DNA of 44,180 nt from Vibrio salilacus (GTDB taxonomy: Bacteria > Pseudomonadota > Gammaproteobacteria > Enterobacterales > Vibrionaceae): the NCBI RefSeq assembly GCF_002811245.1, contig NZ_NIVQ01000022.1, forward strand, positions 1-44,180. Reading direction: 5' to 3'. Positions 8,145 through 17,092 of this stretch are shown one piece after another (positions within the stretch are counted from its first letter, which is position 1; each line of letters begins with the position of its first letter). The translations under genes and the position numbers were made by a program. Under the pieces are notes generated by a model. That model saw only the letters and a program-made list of their open reading frames with translations, made no database searches and was not told the origin of the DNA.

Positions 8145-9398
8145 TTGGATTACTTCAATTATCAGGATGATGGCCAACTTTGGGCCGAAGATGTCGCATT
8201 AACCGACCTCGCCGAGCAGTTTGGCACTCCACTTTATGTCTATTCACGCGCGACCTTAGAGCGCCATTGGCACGCTTTTGATAAATCGGTGGGCGAACAC
8301 CCTCATTTAGTCTGTTATGCAGTGAAAGCCAACTCTAACCTTGGTGTGTTAAATGCGTTAGCCCGCTTAGGTTCAGGGTTTGATATCGTCTCTGGAGGCG
8401 AGCTTGAACGTGTGATTGCCGCGGGTGGCGAGCCGAGTAAAGTCGTGTTCTCAGGTGTCGGCAAAACCGAAATCGAGATGAAGCGTGCGTTAGAGCTAGG
8501 CATTAAATGCTTTAATGTTGAGTCCGAGCCTGAATTGGAACGTTTGAATAAGGTGGCTGGAGAGCTAGGGGTGAAAGCGCCGATCTCATTACGCATTAAC
8601 CCCGATGTTGATGCAAATACCCATCCTTATATTTCCACTGGTCTACGTGATAACAAGTTTGGTATCGCATTCGATCGTGCGCCTGAGGTATACCAATTCG
8701 CACAAAGTCTAGCCAATCTCGATGTCAAAGGGATCGATTGCCACATCGGTTCACAATTGACCGATATTGAACCTTTTATCGATGCCACTGATCGTTTACT
8801 TGCCTTGATTGACGCGCTGAAAGCGCAGGGTGTGATCATCGAACACCTTGATGTCGGTGGCGGCTTGGGCGTGGTTTACCGTGATGAATTGCCACCTCAA
8901 CCTTCAGACTATGCCAAAGCCTTGCTCGGTCGCTTAGAGAATCACCAAGATCTCGAGCTGATTTTTGAGCCAGGACGTGCCATTGCAGCGAATGCTGGTC
9001 TGCTACTGACCCGAGTCGAATTTCTCAAGCATACCGAACATAAAAACTTTGCCATCATTGATGCGGCGATGAATGACCTAATGCGTCCGGCCTTGTATCA
9101 AGCGTGGCAAGACATCGTGCCTGTGGTTCCGCGCGACGGTGAAGCGGTAACGTATGATCTTGTTGGGCCGATTTGTGAAACGGGTGACTTCTTAGGCAAA
9201 GACCGTTCACTCGTGCTGCAAGAGAGCGATTTGCTTGCTGTCCGTTCGGCGGGTGCCTATGGTTTTGTTATGTCCTCGAACTACAACACTCGCTGCCGCG
9301 CGGCAGAAGTGATGGTTGATGGCAATCAAGTGCATTTGGTGCGTCAGCGAGAAGCGCTCTCAAGCCTTTGGGCACTTGAAAACGTACTTCCGGAGTAA
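8145..9398 (+). CDS. lysA: Diaminopimelate decarboxylase
   Basis: LysA (EC 4.1.1.20) decarboxylates meso-diaminopimelate to L-lysine with pyridoxal phosphate. The cofactor lysine is Lys61 in CYAVKANSN. HIGSQ and the glycine-rich DVGGGLG phosphate-binding segment are present, and the substrate-contacting Cys344 lies in GPICETGDFLG. At 417 residues the length is normal. The start is TTG preceded by AAGGGA. It lies between lptM and dapF; the operon holds two consecutive steps of the diaminopimelate branch, with dapF supplying its substrate. Confidence 0.96.
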   Translation: MDYFNYQDDGQLWAEDVALTDLAEQFGTPLYVYSRATLERHWHAFDKSVGEHPHLVCYAVKANSNLGVLNALARLGSGFDIVSGGELERVIAAGGEPSKVVFSGVGKTEIEMKRALELGIKCFNVESEPELERLNKVAGELGVKAPISLRINPDVDANTHPYISTGLRDNKFGIAFDRAPEVYQFAQSLANLDVKGIDCHIGSQLTDIEPFIDATDRLLALIDALKAQGVIIEHLDVGGGLGVVYRDELPPQPSDYAKALLGRLENHQDLELIFEPGRAIAANAGLLLTRVEFLKHTEHKNFAIIDAAMNDLMRPALYQAWQDIVPVVPRDGEAVTYDLVGPICETGDFLGKDRSLVLQESDLLAVRSAGAYGFVMSSNYNTRCRAAEVMVDGNQVHLVRQREALSSLWALENVLPE

Positions 9399-9408
9399 TT
9401 GAAGTCTT

Positions 9409-10239
9409 ATGCATTTCCATTTTTCTAAAATGCACGGTTTGGGTAATGACTTTATGGTCGTTGACTGCATTACGCAAAACATTTTCTTTTCCCCTGATTT
9501 GATTCGTCGTTTGGCGGATCGCAATAAAGGTGTTGGTTTTGACCAACTGCTGGTGGTTGAAGCGCCGTATGACCCTGAAACTGACTTCCATTATCGTATT
9601 TTTAATGCCGATGGTAGTGAGGTTGAACAGTGTGGTAATGGCGCGCGATGCTTTGCCCGTTTTGTATTAATGAAAGGGTTGACCAATAAGTACAGCGTTA
9701 GTGTCAGTACCAAAAAAGGCAAGATGGTGCTCAGCATCGAAGAAGACGATCAAGTGACCGTCAATATGGGGGTGCCGCAGTTTGAACCAAGCAAGATCCC
9801 ATTTAAAGCGAAGCAGACTGAGAAAACCTATATCATGCGGACCGAAGACAAGACACTCTTTTGTGGTGCGGTGAGCATGGGTAATCCTCATGTGGTTACG
9901 GTGGTTGACGATGTTGCCACCGCTGATGTCGAAACACTCGGCCCCCTATTAGAGTCTCATGAACGTTTCCCTGAACGTGTTAACGCAGGTTTTATGCAAG
10001 TGGTCAATCGCAATGAAATCAATTTGCGCGTTTATGAACGTGGTGCGGGTGAAACTCAAGCCTGTGGTAGCGGTGCTTGTGGCGCGGTCGCGGTTGGTAT
10101 CGTCCAAGGCTTACTAGATGAACACGTCACAGTTCACCTGCCGGGTGGTGCGCTCACTATCCGTTGGCAAGGGCCGGGCAAGCCGTTGTACATGACGGGG
10201 CCTGCGACGCACGTTTTTGACGGTCAACTTACCTGCTAA
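9409..10239 (+). CDS. dapF: Diaminopimelate epimerase
   Basis: DapF (EC 5.1.1.7) interconverts LL- and meso-diaminopimelate, feeding both lysine and peptidoglycan. The two catalytic cysteines are Cys75 in [10 protein letters not shown] and Cys219 in [10 protein letters not shown]. The N-terminal [15 protein letters not shown] is diagnostic. Length 276 is close to the E. coli 274. It starts ten bases after lysA and is followed 20 bases later by the DUF484 gene, so it is an internal operon gene. Confidence 0.97.
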   Translation: MHFHFSKMHGLGNDFMVVDCITQNIFFSPDLIRRLADRNKGVGFDQLLVVEAPYDPETDFHYRIFNADGSEVEQCGNGARCFARFVLMKGLTNKYSVSVSTKKGKMVLSIEEDDQVTVNMGVPQFEPSKIPFKAKQTEKTYIMRTEDKTLFCGAVSMGNPHVVTVVDDVATADVETLGPLLESHERFPERVNAGFMQVVNRNEINLRVYERGAGETQACGSGACGAVAVGIVQGLLDEHVTVHLPGGALTIRWQGPGKPLYMTGPATHVFDGQLTC

Positions 10240-10259
10240 GTGAAACAAAAGGAATCGAT

Positions 10260-10964
10260 GTGTCTCAAATTGAAGCGGATGCACTGACGGCGGAAATCGT
10301 GGCGGAATACTTGCGCGACAATCCGGATTTTTTTACTGCTCGTCGTGAGCTAGTTGATCGATTAGCGCTTGCGCACCAAGAGCAGGGAGCGATCTCTTTG
10401 GTTCATGTACAAATGAATCGTCAGCGACAAAGAATCGAAGAGTTGGAAGAAGAGATCACCGGGCTAATGTCATTAGCCAAAAGTAACGATCGAACTTTTC
10501 ACGAATTTATGCAGTTACAGGAAGATATCCTCAAATGTGATTGTTTAATCGATGTTGTCAAAGCGATAGAAGATGTGGCCAAAAATCTTGGTCTCGTGGC
10601 TTACGTTCGCTTGTTCGATAGCGAATCGGCTCGCTACTCGTTAACGCGTGAACAATACCAACGATTCGCAACCAATCACCTTAATGGCAAGTCGGCTTAT
10701 CTTGGCCGAATGCGTAAAGTTGATCGAGAGTTGTTGTTAGGTGAGCTTTCGCATCAACCAGAGATGGGGTCGTACGTTGTACTGCCGTTGCAAAAGAAAA
10801 CGCTACAAGGGGTGTTAATATTCTCGAGCTCCGATGGCGGGCATTTTCAGCCGCACATGGACACGTTATTCTTACGCCACCTCGCGTTGGTTGTCTCGCA
10901 CCTTATCGAAACTCTTTCTTGGCAAAGTGAAGCGCATGAGCGAATCAGTAGTACCTCTACCTAA
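10260..10964 (+). CDS. DUF484 family protein
   Basis: A 234-residue DUF484 protein, the family of E. coli YigA. It has a helical N-terminus (about 1-75, with a coiled coil around 45-70) and a GAF-like second half. The biochemical role is unknown. It is almost always placed between dapF and xerC, and here its last 29 bases overlap the start of xerC, so the two are probably coupled in translation. The start is GTG (VSQIEADAL) after AAAGGAA. Confidence 0.88.
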   Translation: MSQIEADALTAEIVAEYLRDNPDFFTARRELVDRLALAHQEQGAISLVHVQMNRQRQRIEELEEEITGLMSLAKSNDRTFHEFMQLQEDILKCDCLIDVVKAIEDVAKNLGLVAYVRLFDSESARYSLTREQYQRFATNHLNGKSAYLGRMRKVDRELLLGELSHQPEMGSYVVLPLQKKTLQGVLIFSSSDGGHFQPHMDTLFLRHLALVVSHLIETLSWQSEAHERISSTST

Positions 10965-11865
10965 TGGTCTCAAGCGGCCACTTGAACGTTTCTATGAATT
11001 TCTCAGAAGCGAGAAGGGGCTTAGCTTACACACCCAGCGCAACTATAAACAGCAGCTAGAAACGATGGCTCAGCACTTACATCACCTTGGTCTCAAAGAG
11101 TGGCAGCAAGTGGATGCAGGTTGGGTACGCCAGCTGGCGAGTAAAGGAATGCGAGAAGGGATGAAGGCGAGCAGCTTAGCCACGCGCCTCTCTTCTCTGC
11201 GTAGCTTTTTTGATTTTCTTATTCTGCGTGGTGAGATGAGTGCTAATCCAGCGAAAGGGGTCTCGGCACCACGTAAAAAACGGCCGTTACCGAAAAACCT
11301 CGATGTTGATGAAATGGGCCAACTACTTGATGTGAAAGACGATGATCCGCTTTCGATTCGTGACCGCGCCATGATGGAGCTGATGTATGGCGCTGGCTTA
11401 CGTTTGGCAGAAATGGTCGCAGTGAATGTGAAAGACGTCAGTTTGTCGTCTGGCGAGTTACGTGTCATTGGTAAGGGTGACAAAGAGCGCAAAGTGCCTT
11501 TTTCTGGCATGGCGGCTGAGTGGGTGGCCAAATGGCTGAAAGTGCGAGTAACATTAGCCACAAGTGGAGAGCCGGCTCTGTTTGTTTCTAAGCTTGGTGG
11601 TCGAATCTCTCATCGTAACGTACAAAAACGCATGGCCGAGTGGGGGCAGAAACAGTCCGTCGCCAGTCATATTAGCCCGCATAAATTACGTCACTCATTC
11701 GCCACTCACATGTTGGAGTCGAGTAATAATCTGCGTGCAGTACAAGAGTTACTTGGCCACGAAAATATTTCGACGACACAAATCTATACCCACCTCGATT
11801 TCCAACATTTGGCTCAAGTGTACGATCAAGCTCATCCAAGAGCGAAAAAGAAGGGGAGTGAGTAA
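10936..11865 (+). CDS. xerC: Tyrosine recombinase XerC
   Basis: XerC acts with XerD at dif, near the terminus, to resolve chromosome dimers before division. I start it at the ATG at 10936 (MSESVVPLPN), giving 309 residues; the open frame extends 34 codons further upstream within DUF484 but without similarity. The N-terminal core-binding SAM-like domain covers about 12-100. The catalytic domain keeps Arg156, Lys180, His249, Arg252, His275 and the nucleophile Tyr284. The stop overlaps the yigB start by one base. Confidence 0.96.
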   Translation: MSESVVPLPNGLKRPLERFYEFLRSEKGLSLHTQRNYKQQLETMAQHLHHLGLKEWQQVDAGWVRQLASKGMREGMKASSLATRLSSLRSFFDFLILRGEMSANPAKGVSAPRKKRPLPKNLDVDEMGQLLDVKDDDPLSIRDRAMMELMYGAGLRLAEMVAVNVKDVSLSSGELRVIGKGDKERKVPFSGMAAEWVAKWLKVRVTLATSGEPALFVSKLGGRISHRNVQKRMAEWGQKQSVASHISPHKLRHSFATHMLESSNNLRAVQELLGHENISTTQIYTHLDFQHLAQVYDQAHPRAKKKGSE

Positions 11866-12584
11866 TGCAGTTTTTTCGCCATTTAAAACCCGTCAAAGCG
11901 ATGACCTTTGATCTTGATGATACTCTGTATGATAACCGACCGGTGATTCGTCAGGTTGAAGCCCAAATGGTGCAATGGTTGCACGCTACTCATCCTGTCT
12001 CTGCAACCCGATCGTTTGATTGGTGGCGTGATATCAAACGCGATTTAGCTAAGCAAGATAATTGGCTGCCTAACGATGTGACGCTATGGCGTTTTAAGCA
12101 GATCGAATATGGATTGGGCTTACTTGGTTACACCTCACAACAAGCAAAACTGGCGGCAGAGCAGGCGATTGAAAAAGTGCTGAGTTTGCGTAGTGATTTT
12201 ACGGTCCCTGACCAAACGCACTGTGTGATGAGAGAGCTGGCTCAACAGTTACCGTTAATTGCTATCACCAATGGTAATGTTGACGTCGAGAAAATTGGTT
12301 TAGCGGACTACTTCACTTTGGTGTTAAAAGCGGGCCCTGATGGCTATGCCAAGCCTCATTGTCAATTGTTTGATAAAGCGCAGCAACACTTAGGGCTGCC
12401 AGCACAGCACATTTTACATGTTGGTGACCACTTGATCAGCGATGTGATGGGCGCCAAGCAAAGTGGACTTCAAGCGTGTTGGTTCAATGACCAACAGGTC
12501 GATATTTATCACAGTCATCGGGCGCGTCTATTGCCTGATGTAGAAATTATCGCGTTACCGCAACTGTTGACCTTGATCGATTAA
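11865..12584 (+). CDS. yigB: HAD-family phosphatase YigB
   Basis: A 239-residue haloacid dehalogenase phosphatase. The nucleophile and acid are Asp16 and Asp18 in TFDLDDTLYD; Thr/Asn of motif II is in AITNGN and the acidic motif IV is HVGDHLISDVMGA. In E. coli YigB dephosphorylates a riboflavin pathway intermediate, 5-amino-6-ribitylamino-uracil phosphate, and FMN. It is the last gene of the lptM-lysA-dapF-DUF484-xerC-yigB run and overlaps xerC by one base. Confidence 0.9.
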   Translation: MQFFRHLKPVKAMTFDLDDTLYDNRPVIRQVEAQMVQWLHATHPVSATRSFDWWRDIKRDLAKQDNWLPNDVTLWRFKQIEYGLGLLGYTSQQAKLAAEQAIEKVLSLRSDFTVPDQTHCVMRELAQQLPLIAITNGNVDVEKIGLADYFTLVLKAGPDGYAKPHCQLFDKAQQHLGLPAQHILHVGDHLISDVMGAKQSGLQACWFNDQQVDIYHSHRARLLPDVEIIALPQLLTLID

Positions 12585-12609
12585 ACCACCGCTATGTCGC
12601 GGTTTAATC

Positions 12610-13224
12610 TCAAGACTTCGCTTGGAAGGCATGGCCACTCTTGTCGGCTTGAAAAGCGTTAAGATAGCCATCGAAGAAACCCTCTAATTGCTGTGCTTGA
12701 TTGGTGTAGCCTAACTCACGCAGCACTTCACACCCGACCTCTATAGTGCACAAATGCCCTGGTTGCTGATTGCGGCGCAGTCGATAGCGTGATGGTTGGC
12801 TAGGCTCTATGTGCACCTGAGGCAGCGCACGTAACCAATCACTTTTACGCAGCATTTTTCCGGCTTCTTGCCAAGTTCCATCTAAGATGATCAATAACAG
12901 TGGCTTATGTTGCGAGTTGGCCTCACGATGAGCGTGTTTAACGGCATCACTGTGCTGGCTAGGAAACAGAACATAGGGTAGATAGTCACCACTTACGATC
13001 ATCTTTATCAGCTCTGGGCAAGGTTGGGTGCGCTGCCAAATGTGGCGGCTACACGATTGTAGGCTCTGTGCTAACCACTGGCCGGTATTGGTCTCGCGCG
13101 TGGTTTCATTGGGGTGCATTAGCAGCGCGATATAAAGGTCTGTAGACAATGTCGGTAATAGGTGACAGGCACATTGAAAGCGCAACTGGCACCTAGGACA
13201 TGGCTCAATAGATATTTTACTCAT
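12610..13224 (-). CDS. DTW-domain tRNA-uridine aminocarboxypropyltransferase
   Basis: A 204-residue DTW-domain protein of the TapT/YfiP superfamily, which puts the 3-amino-3-carboxypropyl group of S-adenosylmethionine on uridines of tRNA or rRNA. The signature appears as LDGTWQEAGKM at 114-124, with Asp115, Thr117 and Trp118. Four cysteines at the N-terminus (Cys9, 12, 18, 20) resemble a zinc knuckle, common in this family. Which uridine it modifies cannot be read from sequence. It starts inside the stop codon region of the COG3650 gene (four-base overlap), so the two form one minus-strand unit. Confidence 0.85.
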   Translation of the reverse strand: MSKISIEPCPRCQLRFQCACHLLPTLSTDLYIALLMHPNETTRETNTGQWLAQSLQSCSRHIWQRTQPCPELIKMIVSGDYLPYVLFPSQHSDAVKHAHREANSQHKPLLLIILDGTWQEAGKMLRKSDWLRALPQVHIEPSQPSRYRLRRNQQPGHLCTIEVGCEVLRELGYTNQAQQLEGFFDGYLNAFQADKSGHAFQAKS

Positions 13225-14264
13225 GGGCGATTCATTTCTTGAGGGGCAGTAAATAGCGTTAGACCACCATCAGTAATGTCATACACGATCTCGCCGATTT
13301 TTTCTTTGGTAGCAGTAATGCGATCGTCATGACGGCTAAAGATACGTTGTGAGAGCAAAGGTTGTTGCTGGTGGTGAGTCATCACCACTTGTACTTGAGT
13401 CGAATTAAGCGATTGCCAATATCCTCGCTCAACAGAGTCTGACTCGCCATTGTCATAGCGATAGGTAGTGGTGGCACTGTGATCAGGATTTAGCTCAAGA
13501 AAAACGCTCAAGTTGTTACTGTTGGCTGAGGTGGCTTGGTAGAAGCCGGCCCAATCTTGGCTATGATCTTGATTGGACAAGGTGGCGCAGCCTTGGTAGT
13601 TGGCTCCGTCGAGCGTTAAGCTGGCACTCCAACCGTACAGTGAGTCACTCATCCCATCCATACAACTGCGTTGGTTAAGCTCTAAGTTGCCACCATCAAA
13701 TTGATAGCGGCGTCGTTGTGGTTCGATCTTGCTATTAACCAAGTCGAGTGTGCGTTTGTCTTGGCCGATTTGGTCAAATATTAGCTGGTTGGGGGCAACG
13801 CTCACGGACCAAAAAGGTTCGGTGCCAAAAGCTCGGGTCGGTTTTAGAGCTTGATCGCAACGCTTTGGGTTCTCGGCAGTGAGTATATTGAATGAATCGA
13901 CCACAAAACGTGCGCGGTAATCGGCAACAAAACCATCGGTTTTGCGCGTTTCTAAATGACCAATGACTTCACCATACAGTGGTTCATAAGGACCACGAAC
14001 CAGTGTTAAAGCTTGTTGAAAACGGTCATTCGATAGATCTAACCAGTATTGGTTTTTGCTGCCACATGGCGTGATTGAACGTACCTCATTGCCAAGCACA
14101 ATTTCTCCGCGCATGACAAACGGTTGCGATTGAATAGATTTTGGATTATCCAAGCTGGCGGTCTCGTTCGGTGAAGGGTTGATTGCTGGGGTTAATGACG
14201 TCATCGAACACGCTTGCAACGTGAGCAAAGTAATGACGGTGACTGGGTTTCGAAGCGCCTTCAT
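13221..14264 (-). CDS. COG3650-family predicted lipoprotein
   Basis: A 347-residue envelope protein. The signal peptide ends in a lipobox-like LTLQACS with Cys19. The GTEPFWSVSV segment near residue 149 marks the COG3650 domain, found in predicted membrane or META-like lipoproteins. The C-terminal part (about 230-330) resembles the small beta domains of copper-resistance NlpE-type lipoproteins, with a YRYDNGESD stretch. Function unknown. The stop overlaps the DTW gene by four bases, and the start is only 38 bases from the divergent EVE gene. Confidence 0.75.
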   Translation of the reverse strand: MKALRNPVTVITLLTLQACSMTSLTPAINPSPNETASLDNPKSIQSQPFVMRGEIVLGNEVRSITPCGSKNQYWLDLSNDRFQQALTLVRGPYEPLYGEVIGHLETRKTDGFVADYRARFVVDSFNILTAENPKRCDQALKPTRAFGTEPFWSVSVAPNQLIFDQIGQDKRTLDLVNSKIEPQRRRYQFDGGNLELNQRSCMDGMSDSLYGWSASLTLDGANYQGCATLSNQDHSQDWAGFYQATSANSNNLSVFLELNPDHSATTTYRYDNGESDSVERGYWQSLNSTQVQVVMTHHQQQPLLSQRIFSRHDDRITATKEKIGEIVYDITDGGLTLFTAPQEMNRP

Positions 14265-14302
14265 GCTATATCTTCCCTATTGAGAAACTGACGGACTCTA
14301 TT

Positions 14303-14773
14303 ATGGCATACTGGCTATTCAAAACTGAACCCGACACCTTTTCTATTGACACTCTTCGTACACAAACCAGTTCGTGCTGGGAGGGAGTACGCAACTATCA
14401 AGCGCGCAATATGTTGCGTGATGAAGTTAAGCTGGGTGATTGGGTACTCATTTATCATTCATCATGTAAAAAAGTTGGCGTCGCGGGGATCGCTAAGGTG
14501 GTGAAAGCGGCGTACCCCGATCATTTTGCGTTTGATGCCGAGAGTGACTATTACGACTCTAAATCCAGCCCAGATAACCCGCGTTGGTTTATGGTCGATA
14601 TTGAGTTTGTGCGTAAAACCGAGCGGTTGATTTCATTGGCGGTGATGAAGGCGATGCCAGAACTGGCCGATATGCCGTTAGTTAAGCGCGGAAACCGCTT
14701 GTCGGTGATGCCAGTGACTGAGTCACAATGGCAGGCTATTTTAGACAAAGAGCGGCGACCGAGTCAGGTGTAA
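14303..14773 (+). CDS. EVE-domain protein
   Basis: A 156-residue single EVE domain (PUA/YTH-like fold), with the hallmark start AYWLFKTEPDTFSID, the WEGVRNYQARN segment and GDWVLIYHSS. Such domains bind modified bases: YTH relatives read N6-methyladenosine and some EVE domains read modified cytosines in DNA. The bacterial stand-alone form is widespread, and its ligand here is unknown. It is transcribed alone, divergent from the COG3650 gene across 38 bases. Confidence 0.9.
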   Translation: MAYWLFKTEPDTFSIDTLRTQTSSCWEGVRNYQARNMLRDEVKLGDWVLIYHSSCKKVGVAGIAKVVKAAYPDHFAFDAESDYYDSKSSPDNPRWFMVDIEFVRKTERLISLAVMKAMPELADMPLVKRGNRLSVMPVTESQWQAILDKERRPSQV

Positions 14774-14780
14774 TGAGTGG

Positions 14781-14804
14781 TCAGGCTACCGGTAGGCAGC
14801 CTGA
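14781..14804. terminator. Possible hairpin terminator between EVE gene and yigL
   Basis: TCAGGCT pairs with AGCCTGA across the short gap between two convergent genes. There is no good T tract on either side, so this is a weak candidate. Confidence 0.3.
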
Positions 14805-14814
14805 TATTGCAATA

Positions 14815-15642
14815 TTAAAACAGATGTTGATGTAAGTAATGAGCGACTGCATCGTCGGCATTGCTGCCAATAACGTCTAAGTGTGGCAGCGCTTGTTTTA
14901 CTTTGTGATGCGCGGTTGCCATCACCAGACCTTTGCCTGCCATATCAAGCATTTCCGCATCATTCATCCCATCACCAAAGGCGATGCAATTTTCTAACGA
15001 CAGGTTGAGCGACTTGGCAACGGCTTCTAGCGCATGACCTTTTGACACTTCTGCGGCCATGACTTCCAGACACCAAGGCGTCGAAAAAGCAATATTGAGC
15101 TTGTCACCAAACTGCTCACGTAGTTTGTGCTCATAGGTGACCAAATGCTCGTGATCATGCTCTGGATGGGTGAAGAAAATCTTGGCGATGCCATCGGTTG
15201 GCGCGGCACTAGCATCAAAACGCTGATAGCTAAAGCCAGACTCACTATGAAATTTAGCCAACGTCTCGTCGTCTCGGTCGAGTAGCCAATTGTCATCTTG
15301 GTACATGTGGATAAAAATATTGTGATCGTCGCGGATCACATCGATCACCGCTTGAACCAAATCCGCAGGCACGTTGTTGCTGTACATCAGTTGATCATGT
15401 TGGTCATGCACACGCGCCCCATTTGAGGTGATCATATAAGCGGGGATACCTGCGATGTGGCGAATACTGGCCACATCAATGTGGTGACGGCCAGTGGCAA
15501 AGACAAAAGTGAAGCCTTTCTCATGCAGTGCTTTGAGTGTCTGTTTGGAGAAATCGCTTAACTGGTGGTTTGGAGCAAGTAAAGTGCCATCGAGATCCGA
15601 AGCCACAATGTGAAAAGGAGTATCTTTGCGTGTTTGTGTCAT
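14815..15642 (-). CDS. yigL: Cof-type HAD phosphatase YigL
   Basis: A 275-residue HAD phosphatase of the Cof (IIB) type. Motif I is SDLDGTLL with Asp16 and Asp18; motif IV is AFGDGMNDAEML. E. coli YigL hydrolyses pyridoxal phosphate and sugar phosphates, and is known as the SgrS small-RNA target that relieves sugar-phosphate stress. The neighbourhood with pldB is the same as in enterobacteria, which supports the name. It lies 108 bases downstream of pldB, with no clear terminator between them. Confidence 0.88.
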   Translation of the reverse strand: MTQTRKDTPFHIVASDLDGTLLAPNHQLSDFSKQTLKALHEKGFTFVFATGRHHIDVASIRHIAGIPAYMITSNGARVHDQHDQLMYSNNVPADLVQAVIDVIRDDHNIFIHMYQDDNWLLDRDDETLAKFHSESGFSYQRFDASAAPTDGIAKIFFTHPEHDHEHLVTYEHKLREQFGDKLNIAFSTPWCLEVMAAEVSKGHALEAVAKSLNLSLENCIAFGDGMNDAEMLDMAGKGLVMATAHHKVKQALPHLDVIGSNADDAVAHYLHQHLF

Positions 15643-15750
15643 ATCACCCTCGGTAAATAACGCGTTGATGAGCCAATTGGCGAAGTAAACAGTCTACTTG
15701 AATAGAAAAGGCAAAAAGAGGGTAAAGATCGCCTTCTATGATTTCCTATT

Positions 15751-16737
15751 TTAATGCTGGTTGAAAAACGCTAACGTCGCATCTAGCGCTTGATTGCGGT
15801 AGTGGTCTTGCTCGAACAACAATTCATGCCGTGCACCATCGATGACCTTAAATTGGCAACTTGGCTGGGTTTTTTTCAACTTATTAATGAAACGCGCTTG
15901 AGCAAGATTAGAAACGATTCTATCGTCGCCCGCTTGCAGTACCAATAGGGGAGTGTTGAGGTGACGCGTCATAAGATAACACTTTTTACAGGCTATCAGT
16001 CCCTGCCAAACCCAGCGCGTACTGGCGCCGCCGACTTTGAGTTCAGGGTGCTGTTCATACAGATCGCGAAACCAGTGATAGCGCACTGCACTTTGGCTGA
16101 GCAAGTTGCCCTCGAAAGGTTTAGCAAAATAGGCCACTTGTCCGGGAGCAAATGTCGGTTTTTTGTGCCACGCCGTTAATACTTGACCAAGCATAGGTGC
16201 GAATGGGCGCAGGTGCCAAGGGACATTAACGCCAAACATCGGCGCGCTCAGCGCCGCGGCGTCAAAGGGGGCGTCATGGGTTTGTAAGTAGCGAGTTGCG
16301 ATGTTACCCCCCATGGAGTGTGCGAGCAGGTAACGTTGTTGGTAATGATCAAGGTTAAAGTGTTTAACAAGGCAATCGAGATCGTAGATATAGTCATCGA
16401 ATTCTTCGACATAGCCCATTTGCGTGTCTTCTATCATTCGCTGCGACAAGCCCTGACCACGATGATCATAAGAGTAGATGTCGTAACCTTGTTGAAATAG
16501 GTCGTAAAACAGCTCTTGATACTTAATGGCACATTCAATGCGCCCGTTGACCACCACAATCGCTTTGGTGTGATGGGGAGCAGTAAACTTTACCCAGTAC
16601 AGCGACTTTTTATCAAACGATTTTAGGTCGCTCTCCTGCCTAGAACGCCAGAATTTAGCAATATCGCTTTTGATAGCTTGCTCAAAATTGGACTCTTGAG
16701 TATAAGAAGGAGTAATGTTGCAATTGGAATCATTCAT
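15751..16737 (-). CDS. pldB: Lysophospholipase L2-like alpha/beta hydrolase
   Basis: A 328-residue alpha/beta hydrolase of the PldB family, which cleaves lysophospholipids at the inner membrane. The nucleophile is Ser141 in LLAHSMGG; the likely acid lies in LQAGDDRIV and the catalytic His in the motif GARHELLFE near the C-terminus. DHRGQGLS at 91-98 is the usual strand-loop of this group. No signal peptide is visible. The partner yigL follows, and the divergent rhtB relic starts 83 bases away. Confidence 0.88.
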   Translation of the reverse strand: MNDSNCNITPSYTQESNFEQAIKSDIAKFWRSRQESDLKSFDKKSLYWVKFTAPHHTKAIVVVNGRIECAIKYQELFYDLFQQGYDIYSYDHRGQGLSQRMIEDTQMGYVEEFDDYIYDLDCLVKHFNLDHYQQRYLLAHSMGGNIATRYLQTHDAPFDAAALSAPMFGVNVPWHLRPFAPMLGQVLTAWHKKPTFAPGQVAYFAKPFEGNLLSQSAVRYHWFRDLYEQHPELKVGGASTRWVWQGLIACKKCYLMTRHLNTPLLVLQAGDDRIVSNLAQARFINKLKKTQPSCQFKVIDGARHELLFEQDHYRNQALDATLAFFNQH

Positions 16738-16820
16738 GGGTGCTCAAGCCTAAGTTCGATTTTATTCTCAACAACAACCGATTATGTGTGGCTAGCTCAG
16801 TTTAGTCGAGAGGAAAAACC

Positions 16821-17078
16821 ATGGATATGCATGTTTGGCTTGCTTATGTCGTTACCGCCATTGTGTTCAGCTTAGTGTCGGGATCGGGTATGGTAAACTC
16901 GATCATTGATGGCCTAACCACAGTGACGATTGATGCGATCGTGATGTTAGGGTACACCTCGTTGGCTGCGTTGATGGGACGATGTATTTGCTCTGAGCGG
17001 ATAATGTCGAAAATCAATAAGGTCTTTTACTCGATGTTCATGGGATGCGGTGCGTTATTTGCCGCAGCCAAAGCGTAA
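16821..17078 (+). pseudogene. rhtB: rhtB relic, homoserine/threonine exporter with internal in-frame deletion
   Basis: The 85-residue frame joins two pieces of one LysE/RhtB family protein. Residues 1-28 match the RhtB N-terminus, with its SLxSGSG motif in the first helix. Residues 29-85 match the C-terminal end, with IDAIVMLGY and a final segment like LNKIFxSLFMxxGALLAxAR. A full RhtB has about 206 residues, so about 120 central residues, including the middle membrane helices, are missing, with the frame kept. Promoter-side sequence and a good ribosome binding site (GAGAGGAAA) remain. The comparison rests on recalled E. coli RhtB sequence. It is unlikely to transport anything. Confidence 0.8.
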
Positions 17079-17092
17079 CTCGACCTGATATT

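Noticed and set aside
11082..11561. 159-residue minus-strand frame
   Set aside because: It is fully inside xerC on the opposite strand and has no family resemblance; the xerC frame has all catalytic residues.
12583..12608. Inverted repeat TTAAACC/GGTTTAA between yigB and the DTW gene
   Set aside because: The loop is long and no T tract is present; it may still act as a weak convergent terminator.
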